Assembly: GCA_964353405.1 (NCBI GenBank)
Contig: CAYGWJ010000151.1
Coordinates: forward strand, 1-16,737
Length of the DNA: 16,737 nucleotides
Reading direction: 5' to 3'
Source of the DNA: JBGLNJ01 sp964353405
GTDB taxonomy: Bacteria; Chloroflexota; Anaerolineae; Fen-1058
Of the stretch, positions 1 to 7,286 are shown piece by piece. The notes below the pieces were generated by a model that saw nothing but the letters and a program-made list of their open reading frames with translations, did not search any database and was not told the DNA's origin. Position numbers and translations under genes: made by a program. Numbering within the stretch: the stretch's first letter is position 1; every line of letters begins with the position of its first letter.

Positions 1-993
1 GACAAGATCACCGTCTACTTTATGACGCCTGACGCGCGCTGGGCCGCCTACAAGAACGGCGAGTTGGATGCCATCGGCGGCGGCTATGAGAATGACCTGC
101 CTCCCTCCGCGATGGCCGAGATCATGGCCAATCCAGACTTGAAGAAGCAGCTCATCTCCTGGCCCAACTTTATGACCTACTATCTGTTCTTCGACACCTG
201 GAACAAGCCGTTCGACAAGCTGCAAGTGCGCCAGGCCTTTAGCCACGCGGTGGATCGCGACAAACTCATCGAAGGCCCGCTAAAGTACCAGGGCGTAGCT
301 GGCTACGCGATGAACCCGCCCGGCTTCCCGGGCGAGAGCGTCGGCGCGCTCAAGGGCATCCAGAACTATGATCCCAAGCTGGCCGCTCAGCTTCTGGCGG
401 ACGCTGGCTTCCCCGGCGGCAAGGGCTTCCCCAAGCTGACCATGTACACGCGTAACGCCGCCCCAGCCCTGACCGCCGCCGCCGAAGCGATCGGCGCCAT
501 GCTCAAGGAGAGCCTGGGCGTCACCATCGAGATTCAGAACCTCGACTATACTCTGTATATGGAAAAGCTCAGGGCTGAAAAGAAGAACAAGAAGGGTGAC
601 TTTATCTTTGCCCTGGTGCCTTACGAGTATGACTTTGTGGATGGCAGCAACTTGCTCAGCCCGTGGGGCGGCTGCGAAAAGGGCGCCACTGACATGTCCC
701 TCATGCCAGGCCGTCACACGTGGTACAACAAAGACTTTAACCAGCTGCTATGTGACTCCGGCGCGGTCATCGGCGACGAGGCCAAGCGGAACACAATGTA
801 CCAGCAGGCCGAAAAGATCCTCATCAGCGACGTGGCGCTGGTGCCCCTCTGGCACCCCATCTATGTCGCGATGGTCAAGCCCGACATCAAAGGCCCGATG
901 TTCGCACCTGCCAAGAATGGCCAAATCACCTGGCAACGCCACCGGTTCACCAGCCGCGAGTCGTTGATCTATCACAGCACGACGACCCGATAA
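1..993 (+). CDS. ABC transporter solute-binding protein, family 5 (peptide/oligopeptide type), 3' part
   Basis: The reading frame is open from the first base, so the gene starts outside the window and 330 C-terminal residues are visible. The sequence has the family 5 (DppA/OppA-like) pattern: a stretch around KPFDKLQVRQAFSHAVDRDKLI, where partially unfolded-looking substrate-lobe residues are followed by the conserved R-x-A-x-x-x-A-x-D-R segment, then a proline- and glycine-rich lobe, and near the end VALVPLWHPIYVAMVKPDIKG, typical of the C-terminal lobe. Such proteins sit in the periplasm or are lipid-anchored outside the membrane and deliver peptides or similar solutes to a permease/ATPase complex. 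The signal peptide and lipobox would lie upstream and cannot be seen. No permease or ATPase gene follows; the next gene is an amidohydrolase 79 bases downstream, after a hairpin. The substrate cannot be named from this fragment. Confidence 0.92.
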   Translation, partial: DKITVYFMTPDARWAAYKNGELDAIGGGYENDLPPSAMAEIMANPDLKKQLISWPNFMTYYLFFDTWNKPFDKLQVRQAFSHAVDRDKLIEGPLKYQGVAGYAMNPPGFPGESVGALKGIQNYDPKLAAQLLADAGFPGGKGFPKLTMYTRNAAPALTAAAEAIGAMLKESLGVTIEIQNLDYTLYMEKLRAEKKNKKGDFIFALVPYEYDFVDGSNLLSPWGGCEKGATDMSLMPGRHTWYNKDFNQLLCDSGAVIGDEAKRNTMYQQAEKILISDVALVPLWHPIYVAMVKPDIKGPMFAPAKNGQITWQRHRFTSRESLIYHSTTTR

Positions 994-1022
994 GCGTTTG
1001 CTGTCCCTTCAACCGTGATGCA

Positions 1023-1060
1023 GACAGGGCGGTCATCTTGCATGGCTGCCCTGTCCTTTG
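1023..1060 (+). terminator. Hairpin between the binding protein and the amidohydrolase
   Basis: Bases 1023-1036 pair with 1042-1055 around a five-base loop (14 pairs including two G-U pairs; the outer arm is GACAGGGC/GCCCTGTC). It is followed by CTTTGT, only a short T run. This could be a weak intrinsic terminator or a processing/stability stem that lets some transcription continue into the amidohydrolase gene, whose Shine-Dalgarno sequence begins right after it. Confidence 0.6.
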
Positions 1061-1072
1061 TAGGAAGGATTC

Positions 1073-2731
1073 GTGCAAACCAGAGACTTGGTACCTGACC
1101 TGATTGCGCTCAACGGCCGGATTTTCACGATGGATGCCGAGAACGCTGTCGCCCAGGCCGTGGCGATCAAGGATGGGCGCTTCCTGGCGCTCGGCAGCAC
1201 GGCGGAGATTGAAAAGCTGGCCGGTCCCTGCACGCACAGGATTGATCTCGGTGGTCGCACCGTCCTGCCCGGTCTCTTCGACGGCCACAATCACTTGATG
1301 GAGGTCGGCATCAAGCTGACGATGATCCGTTTGGACGAGTGCAAATCGCCGGAAGAGATGATGGAACTCGTGCGCGAGCGAGCCAGGCTCACGCCGCCTG
1401 GCGTGTGGATCATCGGACAAGGCTGGAACGAGAACAATTTTACTCACGAGCGGCTGCCCACTCGTCATGACATTGACGCAGCCACGTCCGAACATCCCGT
1501 CATCCTGATGCGCTTTTTCAACATGGATCTTGTCAATAGCTATGCGCTGCGGCTGGCGGGGATTGACTGCCACACGCCTGATCCCGCCAACGGCAAGATC
1601 GAGCGCGATGCGGATGGCGAACCCAATGGCCTCTTGCGCGCCAGGGCAAAATTGCTCGCGCGCCAGCTCGTGCCCCAGCCCACTCACGAGCAGATGCAGC
1701 AAGCCATCAAATCAGGCTGTGAGGAGATGAATCACTTTGGCATCACGAGTGTGATTGACCCCGGTCTCTATCCCTGGGAGATACGCGCTTATCAAGCGGC
1801 GCATCAAGCGGGGATGCTTTCTGTGCGAACGGGGCTGATGCCAAGCTGGCACGGCTTTCGAGAAGAAGAGACGGAAGAGCAACTGGATTCGCGCGCGCGC
1901 GAGTTGGGCCTTGCGAGCGGGTGGGGCGACGAGTGGCTGCGCCTGGTGGGACTCAAGATGGGGATTGACGGCGGCACCAGTTCGCACACCGCTTACATGT
2001 ACGAGCCGTTTGAGGGCGAGACAATAGTCAAAAACTATAACCGCTTGGACACGGACAAATTGCTCCGTCACTTTCGCGCGGCTCAGGAACTGAACTGGGA
2101 TGTGGGCATACACTGCTGTGGCGACCGTTCGCAAGACATGACGGTGGATGCGTTAGCGCAAGTGGCGCGCGAGGTGCCCTGGCCTGATGCTCGTCACAGC
2201 ATCATCCACGCCTACTTTCCTACGCCCCGCGCCCTGGATCAAATGGCGCGATTCAAGATTGCCGCCGTCATCCAGCCGACGTTCATCTACTGGGAAGGCG
2301 ACATGATCTTTCGCGATGTGGGCGAGCGGCGCGCGCAAAACTACAAGCCAGCTCGCAAGTATCTGAATCACGGCGTCGTCCTCACCGCGAGTTCCGATAT
2401 TCCCAGCACGGTGTCGGCCAATCCATTCATTGCACTCTACACGCTGGTCACGCGCAGGAACAACCTGGGACATCTGGTCGCGCCGGACCAGGCCATCAGC
2501 CGCGAGGAGGCGCTGCGCGCCTACACCATCGCCAGCACCTGGTTAACGCGCGAAGAGAAACTCAAGGGCACTATTGCAGTGAACAAGCTTGCCGACATGG
2601 TTGTCTTGGATCGCGACTATTTCGGCGTGCGCGAAGAAGAAATCAAGGACATTCAGGCGGACATGACTCTCGTCGGCGGTCAAGTGGTGTGGAAGCGTGA
2701 CCCAACCTGGTGTGGCTATTCCAGGTCTTGA
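1073..2731 (+). CDS. Amidohydrolase family 3 (YtcJ-like metal-dependent hydrolase)
   Basis: A 552-aa protein starting at GTG 1073, with AGGAAGGA directly upstream at the right spacing. The domain order is that of amidohydrolase family 3: a short N-terminal beta-sandwich (FTMDAENAVAQAVAIKDGR), the H-x-H metal motif DGHNHL (H72, H74), the GQGW segment, KMGIDGGTSSHTAYMYEP, a HCCGDRSQD segment and RHSIIH giving further histidines, and TASSDIPS with the barrel-end aspartate. It closes with the strand that completes the sandwich (KLADMVVLDRDYF). The family hydrolyses amide or related C-N bonds in the cytoplasm; the N-substituted formamide deformylase NfdA belongs here, but most members have no known substrate. 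Its 3' end overlaps by 16 bases a convergent gene of the same family. Family assignment is firm; substrate unknown. Confidence 0.93.
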   Translation: MQTRDLVPDLIALNGRIFTMDAENAVAQAVAIKDGRFLALGSTAEIEKLAGPCTHRIDLGGRTVLPGLFDGHNHLMEVGIKLTMIRLDECKSPEEMMELVRERARLTPPGVWIIGQGWNENNFTHERLPTRHDIDAATSEHPVILMRFFNMDLVNSYALRLAGIDCHTPDPANGKIERDADGEPNGLLRARAKLLARQLVPQPTHEQMQQAIKSGCEEMNHFGITSVIDPGLYPWEIRAYQAAHQAGMLSVRTGLMPSWHGFREEETEEQLDSRARELGLASGWGDEWLRLVGLKMGIDGGTSSHTAYMYEPFEGETIVKNYNRLDTDKLLRHFRAAQELNWDVGIHCCGDRSQDMTVDALAQVAREVPWPDARHSIIHAYFPTPRALDQMARFKIAAVIQPTFIYWEGDMIFRDVGERRAQNYKPARKYLNHGVVLTASSDIPSTVSANPFIALYTLVTRRNNLGHLVAPDQAISREEALRAYTIASTWLTREEKLKGTIAVNKLADMVVLDRDYFGVREEEIKDIQADMTLVGGQVVWKRDPTWCGYSRS

Positions 2732-4317
2732 GCATAGACAAACTCGCCATCAAACATCGTGGCGACCACTCGAGTTCCAAGAATGTCCATCGGATCAATC
2801 GAAAAAATGTCATGAGATAACACAACTAAATCGGCCAGTTTGCCCGGCGCCAGTGTGCCCTTGATCGCCTCTTCGCCGCTTCCGTACGCAGCGCCGCCTG
2901 TGTAGGCATACACGGCTTCGGATACACTGATCCGTTGCTCAGGATACCAACCGTTAGGACCGGGAGAACCATCGGCGCGGCGGCGAGTGACGGCCGCGTG
3001 AATGCCCTTCATCACGTTGAGGTCTTCCACAGGCGAATCAGAGCCAAACGCCAGGACTGCGCCGTTATCCAGCAGGCTACGCCAGGCATAAGCGCCCGCA
3101 CTGCGTGCTCCCCAGCTCGCATCGGCCATGTGCATATCTTGTGTGCAGTGGATGGGCTGCATCGAGGCGACGACGCCCAGCTTGTTCAGGCGAGGCATGT
3201 CGCTGGGATGGAGTATCTGGACGTGCTCGATGCGATGGCGCAGGCTCAATCCTTCGCCAGCCTGGCGGCTCGCTTCTATGGCGTTCAAGACCTCGCGGTT
3301 GGCTCGATCGCCGATCGCGTGGACGAATGAAGCGATGCCCGCCCGGCTGGCTCGGCGGACGGTCTCGCGCAGATGCTCGGAGGTAGCGACTGGAATGCCA
3401 GTGTTGTCCGGTTCGCCGTTGTAAGGCTCGAGCATGTGAGCCGTGCGCCCGCCCAGCGATCCGTCGGAGAACAATTTTACCCCGCCGATGCGCAATCGCT
3501 CGTCGCCCAGGCCGGACTGCAGGCCGAGATGGATCGCGGCATCGAGGTTCTCTTCGGGAATCTGCATCAACACGCGCAGCTTGAGTTCATGTGTGGCGCG
3601 CAAGTGCTGAAAGGCGCGCAGCGACACTGTGCCTTCCATGGTGTGAACGCCGACCAGGCCCACCTTGTGCGCGTTGGTCATGCCGGTCTTGATCGCGTCC
3701 ACAGCTTCATCCACACAAGGCTCCTGGAGCAGCCTGAACATCAACTCCATCGCGCGCTCTTTGAGAATGCCGGTAGGCTGACCGGTCGCCGTGTCGCGTT
3801 CAAGCGCGCCGCCGGGTGGATCAGGCGTTTCGCCAGTGATGCCCGCTAGTTGCAGCGCGAGCGAGTTGGCCCAGCCGATGTGTCCGCACTTGCGTTGCAG
3901 AAATACCGGATGGTTGAGCGCGATGCGATCCAGGTCATGGCGAGTGGGAAACGCGCCGCCGGCCCACAGCGTGTGATCCCATCCGCGCCCTTGCAGCCAG
4001 TGACCGACGGGAGTCCCGGCAGCGCGCGCCGCCACACGGGCCAGGGCGTGTTCCAACGTGAGAGTTTCAGTCAGGTCAATTTGCCTCAAGCTGAGACCGT
4101 ATGACAAAAAGTGCAGGTGCGAATCGGTAAAGCCCGGCACAACGGTTCGACCTTGCAGGTTGATCGTTTTGGCCGCCGTGGCCTCTTGCGCGAGCAGGTC
4201 GGCATCGCCGCCCGTGGCAATTACCCGGTTGCCCATGACAGCCAGCGCTTGAACACGCGGTCTGCTGGCATCCAGCGTGTGTATGTTACCGTTGACAAAT
4301 ACCCAATCAACCTGCAT
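2716..4317 (-). CDS. Amidohydrolase family 3 (YtcJ-like), second paralog
   Basis: A 533-aa protein starting at ATG 4317 with CGGAGGTG upstream, an excellent ribosome binding site. It shows the same order of motifs as its convergent neighbour: DSHLHF with H67 and H69, GRGWDHTLW, the GGVKLFSDGSLGGRTAHMLE segment, VHAIGDRANREVL, RHRIEHVQI and AFGSDSPVEDLN with the metal-site aspartate, ending in KLADLVVLSHDIF. This copy keeps the more usual family signatures (KLFSDGSLGGRTA, HAIGDRA), while the plus-strand copy is more divergent (KMGIDGGTSSHTA, HCCGDRS), so the two are probably old paralogs rather than a recent duplication. A cytoplasmic metal-dependent C-N hydrolase is expected. It has its own extended -10 promoter in the divergent region shared with the racemase operon. 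Confidence 0.94.
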   Translation of the reverse strand: MQVDWVFVNGNIHTLDASRPRVQALAVMGNRVIATGGDADLLAQEATAAKTINLQGRTVVPGFTDSHLHFLSYGLSLRQIDLTETLTLEHALARVAARAAGTPVGHWLQGRGWDHTLWAGGAFPTRHDLDRIALNHPVFLQRKCGHIGWANSLALQLAGITGETPDPPGGALERDTATGQPTGILKERAMELMFRLLQEPCVDEAVDAIKTGMTNAHKVGLVGVHTMEGTVSLRAFQHLRATHELKLRVLMQIPEENLDAAIHLGLQSGLGDERLRIGGVKLFSDGSLGGRTAHMLEPYNGEPDNTGIPVATSEHLRETVRRASRAGIASFVHAIGDRANREVLNAIEASRQAGEGLSLRHRIEHVQILHPSDMPRLNKLGVVASMQPIHCTQDMHMADASWGARSAGAYAWRSLLDNGAVLAFGSDSPVEDLNVMKGIHAAVTRRRADGSPGPNGWYPEQRISVSEAVYAYTGGAAYGSGEEAIKGTLAPGKLADLVVLSHDIFSIDPMDILGTRVVATMFDGEFVYAQDLE

Positions 4318-4356
4318 ATCGTCACCTCCGATTCGTGGTTATGAATGCGCAGCCGA

Positions 4357-4365
4357 ATTATAACA
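4357..4365 (-). promoter_or_regulatory. Extended -10 promoter for the minus-strand amidohydrolase
   Basis: On the minus strand the sequence reads TGTTATAAT, a perfect TATAAT preceded by the extended -10 TG. No good -35 lies 17 bases upstream, which fits an extended -10 promoter. It sits about 40 bases ahead of the start codon at 4317. Confidence 0.55.
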
Positions 4366-4430
4366 TGCTTCATTGGATCAAATGTTTAAGGTTGGTTCAC
4401 CCTCTCGTGCTACAAACTCCAGAAAGAGAG

Positions 4431-4436
4431 TAGAAT
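4431..4436 (+). promoter_or_regulatory. Candidate -10 of the racemase/amidohydrolase operon
   Basis: TAGAAT lies on the plus strand about 30 bases before the racemase start. The -35 region at about 4408-4413 is poor, so this is only a candidate. The 135-base gap between the two divergent genes is otherwise AT-richer than its surroundings and must hold promoters in both directions. Confidence 0.35.
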
Positions 4437-4464
4437 ACCTGTGTGAAGGAGCATGGGCAAGAAA

Positions 4465-5601
4465 ATGAGTGAGCAGAATCTGACCACGCTGGATTTTCCC
4501 CTGAGCTGGCTCGAGCTGGATCGTCCGTGCTTGCTTCACAACCTTGCCGGTATCCGAGCGCTGGTCGGCACGGCGTGGATCATGGCGATTGTCAAAACGA
4601 ATGCTTATGGCGCTGGCGCGGTAGGGATGGCGCAAGCGCTATCCCAGGCCGGTGTAGATGCTTTTGGCGTCGGCAGCGTCGCGGAGGGCGTCGAGCTTCG
4701 GGCCAGTGGCATCGCAGGCACTATTCTCTGCCTCACCTATTTCACCCCGCCCGACGTGGATGCGATCTTTCAGTACGATCTTTCGCCATCGGTTTTCACG
4801 CTCGATGCAGCCCGTTTGCTATCACGGCGCGCTCAGGCGATCCATCGGCGTGTGCGCATATGGATCAAAGTGGATACTGGCTTGGGCAGGATCGGTGTGC
4901 CATTTCAATCGGCCCGAGATTTTGTTTTCCAAGTCGCCCAACAGCCTGGCCTGGAAATCGAGGGCCTGTTCAGCACGCTGACCGAAGACCCGGAGCGCGA
5001 TTGGACTCAGGTGCAGCGGTTGGTTGACGTTCGCCGCCGATTGCCCGAGTCGGGGGGATTGCGGCTGAGCATCGCCTCGAGCAACGGCATCCTTTCTCTG
5101 CGTGAGAGTTATCTGGACATGGTCAGGCCAGGCATCATGCTGCTCGGACTGGAACCCAGCGAACGAGATCGAATGAATATGAACCTGGTGCAGCGAGCCG
5201 ACCTGCAACCGATCGTCACGTGGAAGACTCGAGTGGCCTATAGTAAGGTCGTCAGCAGAGGCGAGTCCATTGGGTATGGCCGCAATCCGCCTCTGACGTC
5301 TGACATGGGTATTGCGACGTTGGCAATAGGATGGGCAGACGGCTATCCTGCTTCGATGAGCCATTCGGGCCAGGTGTTGATCCGCGGCCGGCGCTGTCCT
5401 GTAATTTCAGTTACAGCCAACAGCACAATCGTTGATGCCACCGGCTTGCCAGAGGTCGCCATTGGCGATCCAGCCGTACTCTTGGGTAGACAATCAGATG
5501 AGGAAATTACTGCCGCGGAAATGGCGCGAGCAAGTGGACAGAGTGTTTACCACTTGTTGGCCGCTATCCCGCGCCAAGCGCCTCGGCTCTGGAAACCTTG
5601 A
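4465..5601 (+). CDS. alr: Alanine racemase family protein (PLP-dependent, fold type III), atypical
   Basis: A 378-aa protein, the usual length for alanine racemase. AVVKANAYG-type motif AIVKTNAYGAG gives the PLP lysine (K44). KVDTGLGRIG supplies the carbamylated-lysine position (K135) and the arginine seven residues on (R142). SIGYGR carries the catalytic tyrosine of the second active-site base (Y271), followed by IGWADGYPASMS. The canonical GRVCMDQ signature is missing: the stretch after PVIS (from residue 312) reads VTANSTIVD and is one residue shorter. This loop touches the substrate carboxylate in known enzymes, so specificity may differ from L-/D-alanine. Two ATGs are possible: 4453 sits one base after AAGGAG, too close, and 4465 sits 13 bases away, which I prefer. 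The stop is 13 bases before the next gene, forming an operon. If canonical it would provide D-alanine for peptidoglycan. Confidence 0.88.
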   Translation: MSEQNLTTLDFPLSWLELDRPCLLHNLAGIRALVGTAWIMAIVKTNAYGAGAVGMAQALSQAGVDAFGVGSVAEGVELRASGIAGTILCLTYFTPPDVDAIFQYDLSPSVFTLDAARLLSRRAQAIHRRVRIWIKVDTGLGRIGVPFQSARDFVFQVAQQPGLEIEGLFSTLTEDPERDWTQVQRLVDVRRRLPESGGLRLSIASSNGILSLRESYLDMVRPGIMLLGLEPSERDRMNMNLVQRADLQPIVTWKTRVAYSKVVSRGESIGYGRNPPLTSDMGIATLAIGWADGYPASMSHSGQVLIRGRRCPVISVTANSTIVDATGLPEVAIGDPAVLLGRQSDEEITAAEMARASGQSVYHLLAAIPRQAPRLWKP

Positions 5602-5614
5602 AAGGAGTTGAATC

Positions 5615-7051
5615 ATGTCTGAACACATTGACACACTTGTCACGCACGCCAACTTGTTTACGATGCAAGGCGAGGGTGTGGGCTACCTGGCCGATGGCGC
5701 GGTGGCTATCCGGGGTGGCCTCATCGTTGCCGTCGGCTCAACCTCAGAGCTCGAGGCTCGCTTTCAGGCTGACGATGGGATTGACGCGAGCAACTGCGCC
5801 GTGCTGCCCGGCCTGATAGATGCGCATATGCACACGCCGGATGCGATTGTGCGCGGCGTGGCCCAAGATGTGAGCCACTGGATGCAAAAGGCGTTGGCCC
5901 CTTATATGCGTCACATGACGCCGGAGGCCGCGTTGGCCGGCGTCAAGCTCAACGTCCTCGAAGCGCTCAAAGCGGGGACGACGACGATGGGAGACTATGC
6001 TCGACCGGTGCCCGGTTGGGCGCACGTATTTCTGCAAACCGGCGTTCGTGCACGGCTCACGCCGACGATCAATGCATTGCCGCCTGGCGGCATGGCCGGT
6101 TGGAAAGTGGGCGACCTTTATCCATTCGACGTCACCGGAGGCCTGGCCGCTATAGACGCCGCTGTGAGTTTTGCTCGCGAATGGCACGGCGCCGCCGAAG
6201 GCAGAATCACCGTCATGTTCGGGCCGCAGGCGCCCGACATGTTGCCTCAAGACCAATTGCTCCAGGTCAAGCGGCTCGCCGATCGCGAAGGGCTGATGAT
6301 TCACATGCACGTGGCCCAGGGCGACCGCGAAATTGACCAGATGCTCAAGCGCTATGGCAAACGCACACCCGCGTATCTTGACGAACTAGGCTATCTGGAC
6401 GGACAACTGCTGGCGGTGCACCTCACCGAAGCGACCGATGAAGAAGCGACGCTCATCGCCCAACGCGGCGCACGGATGGCGCTTTGCTCCGGGAGCATCG
6501 GCATCATCGATGGCATCGTTCCTCCCTCGCGCGTCTTTCGCGCCGCCGGCGGTCGGGTAGCATTGGGGTCGGACCAGGCGTGCGGAAACAATTGCAACAA
6601 CATCTTTAATGAGATGAAACTGACGGCGCTGTTCAACAAGGTCAAGTATCGTGATCCAACCATCCTGCCGGCCTGGGAGGTGCTCCGCATGGCGACGATC
6701 GAGGGTGCGCAGGCGATTGGCTTGGGCGACCAGATTGGCTCCTTGGAGGCTGGCAAACAAGCCGACCTGATCCTGGTGGATTTGACCGCGCTCAATCTAT
6801 CGCCCGTGCTGGATGCGCCCGTGAGGAATATTGTGCCCAACCTGGTCTATAGTGGGAGCGGACACGAAGTCAAGACGGTCATGGTGGCCGGGCGAATCCT
6901 GGTGCGTGATTACCAGGTGCTCACTGCAGATGAGGCGGCTGTGCGCGCTGAAGCTCAAACTCAGGCAAAAGCCATTGCGCAAGCTGTTGCGAATGACCCA
7001 ACGCATAAGGGATTAGCTTTGTTGGAGGCAATGCAAGGGGGCCGCCTGTAG
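5615..7051 (+). CDS. TrzA/SAH-deaminase-type amidohydrolase, atypical active site
   Basis: A 478-aa protein. The ribosome binding site AAAGGAG overlaps the racemase stop, so the two are co-transcribed. It has the subtype III amidohydrolase layout: N-terminal sandwich, LIDAHMH (H71, H73), a helix with KAGTTTMGDY, the barrel histidine H232 (IHMHVAQ), a second one H269 (LLAVHLTEATDEE), and the aspartate D320 (LGSDQACGNN). These are the expected metal ligands. Two conserved features of deaminases and chlorohydrolases are changed: the glutamate three residues after the first barrel histidine is glutamine (Q235), and the HNPxSN-like block (HCPTSN and similar) is replaced by ALCSGSIG near residue 290. 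The enzyme is therefore probably a metal hydrolase with chemistry or substrate differing from MTA/SAH deaminase or guanine deaminase. The last 91 bases overlap an antisense ORF. Confidence 0.9.
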   Translation: MSEHIDTLVTHANLFTMQGEGVGYLADGAVAIRGGLIVAVGSTSELEARFQADDGIDASNCAVLPGLIDAHMHTPDAIVRGVAQDVSHWMQKALAPYMRHMTPEAALAGVKLNVLEALKAGTTTMGDYARPVPGWAHVFLQTGVRARLTPTINALPPGGMAGWKVGDLYPFDVTGGLAAIDAAVSFAREWHGAAEGRITVMFGPQAPDMLPQDQLLQVKRLADREGLMIHMHVAQGDREIDQMLKRYGKRTPAYLDELGYLDGQLLAVHLTEATDEEATLIAQRGARMALCSGSIGIIDGIVPPSRVFRAAGGRVALGSDQACGNNCNNIFNEMKLTALFNKVKYRDPTILPAWEVLRMATIEGAQAIGLGDQIGSLEAGKQADLILVDLTALNLSPVLDAPVRNIVPNLVYSGSGHEVKTVMVAGRILVRDYQVLTADEAAVRAEAQTQAKAIAQAVANDPTHKGLALLEAMQGGRL

Positions 7052-7269
7052 GTGGGTAGTGCCACATATAGCCAGCCGTAATCTACGTCGCTCACTTGAG
7101 GCGAACGCAGGATCAACTCGGCGACCGCCATGGCGCGATCGCGGTCTTGTTTCTCTGTCTCGAAATACTTGAGCACGTCCAAGAGCTCGGAATCACCCCA
7201 CATGCCTGGGCGAATCGCCAGAATCTGGTCACGGGTCAACGGGTCAAACTGTTTGACGATAGGTAACAT
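6961..7269 (-). CDS. Small hypothetical protein downstream of the 683-aa gene
   Basis: An ORF of 102 codons from ATG 7269, 17 bases after the stop of the 683-aa gene on the same strand, suggesting translation coupled to it. No strong Shine-Dalgarno is seen (only AGAG). I do not recognise the family. Residues 1 to about 73 look like a real folded protein, acidic and helix-rich (RPGMWGDSELLDVLKYFE, then a charged EKQDRDRAMAVAELIL helix, then VDYGWLYVALP). The last 30 or so residues are rich in C, A and P and are antisense to the C-terminus of the neighbouring amidohydrolase. This suggests that the original 3' end was lost and the frame now runs into foreign sequence. The gene may be real, truncated or decayed. 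Confidence 0.55.
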   Translation of the reverse strand: MLPIVKQFDPLTRDQILAIRPGMWGDSELLDVLKYFETEKQDRDRAMAVAELILRSPQVSDVDYGWLYVALPTYRRPPCIASNKANPLCVGSFATACAMAFA

Positions 7270-7286
7270 GGAGAAACTCTGCCTTT

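Noticed and set aside
2716..2731. Frameshift in one of the two convergent amidohydrolases because their ends overlap
   Set aside because: Both proteins run to natural C-terminal strands and normal lengths; a 16-base convergent overlap is ordinary.
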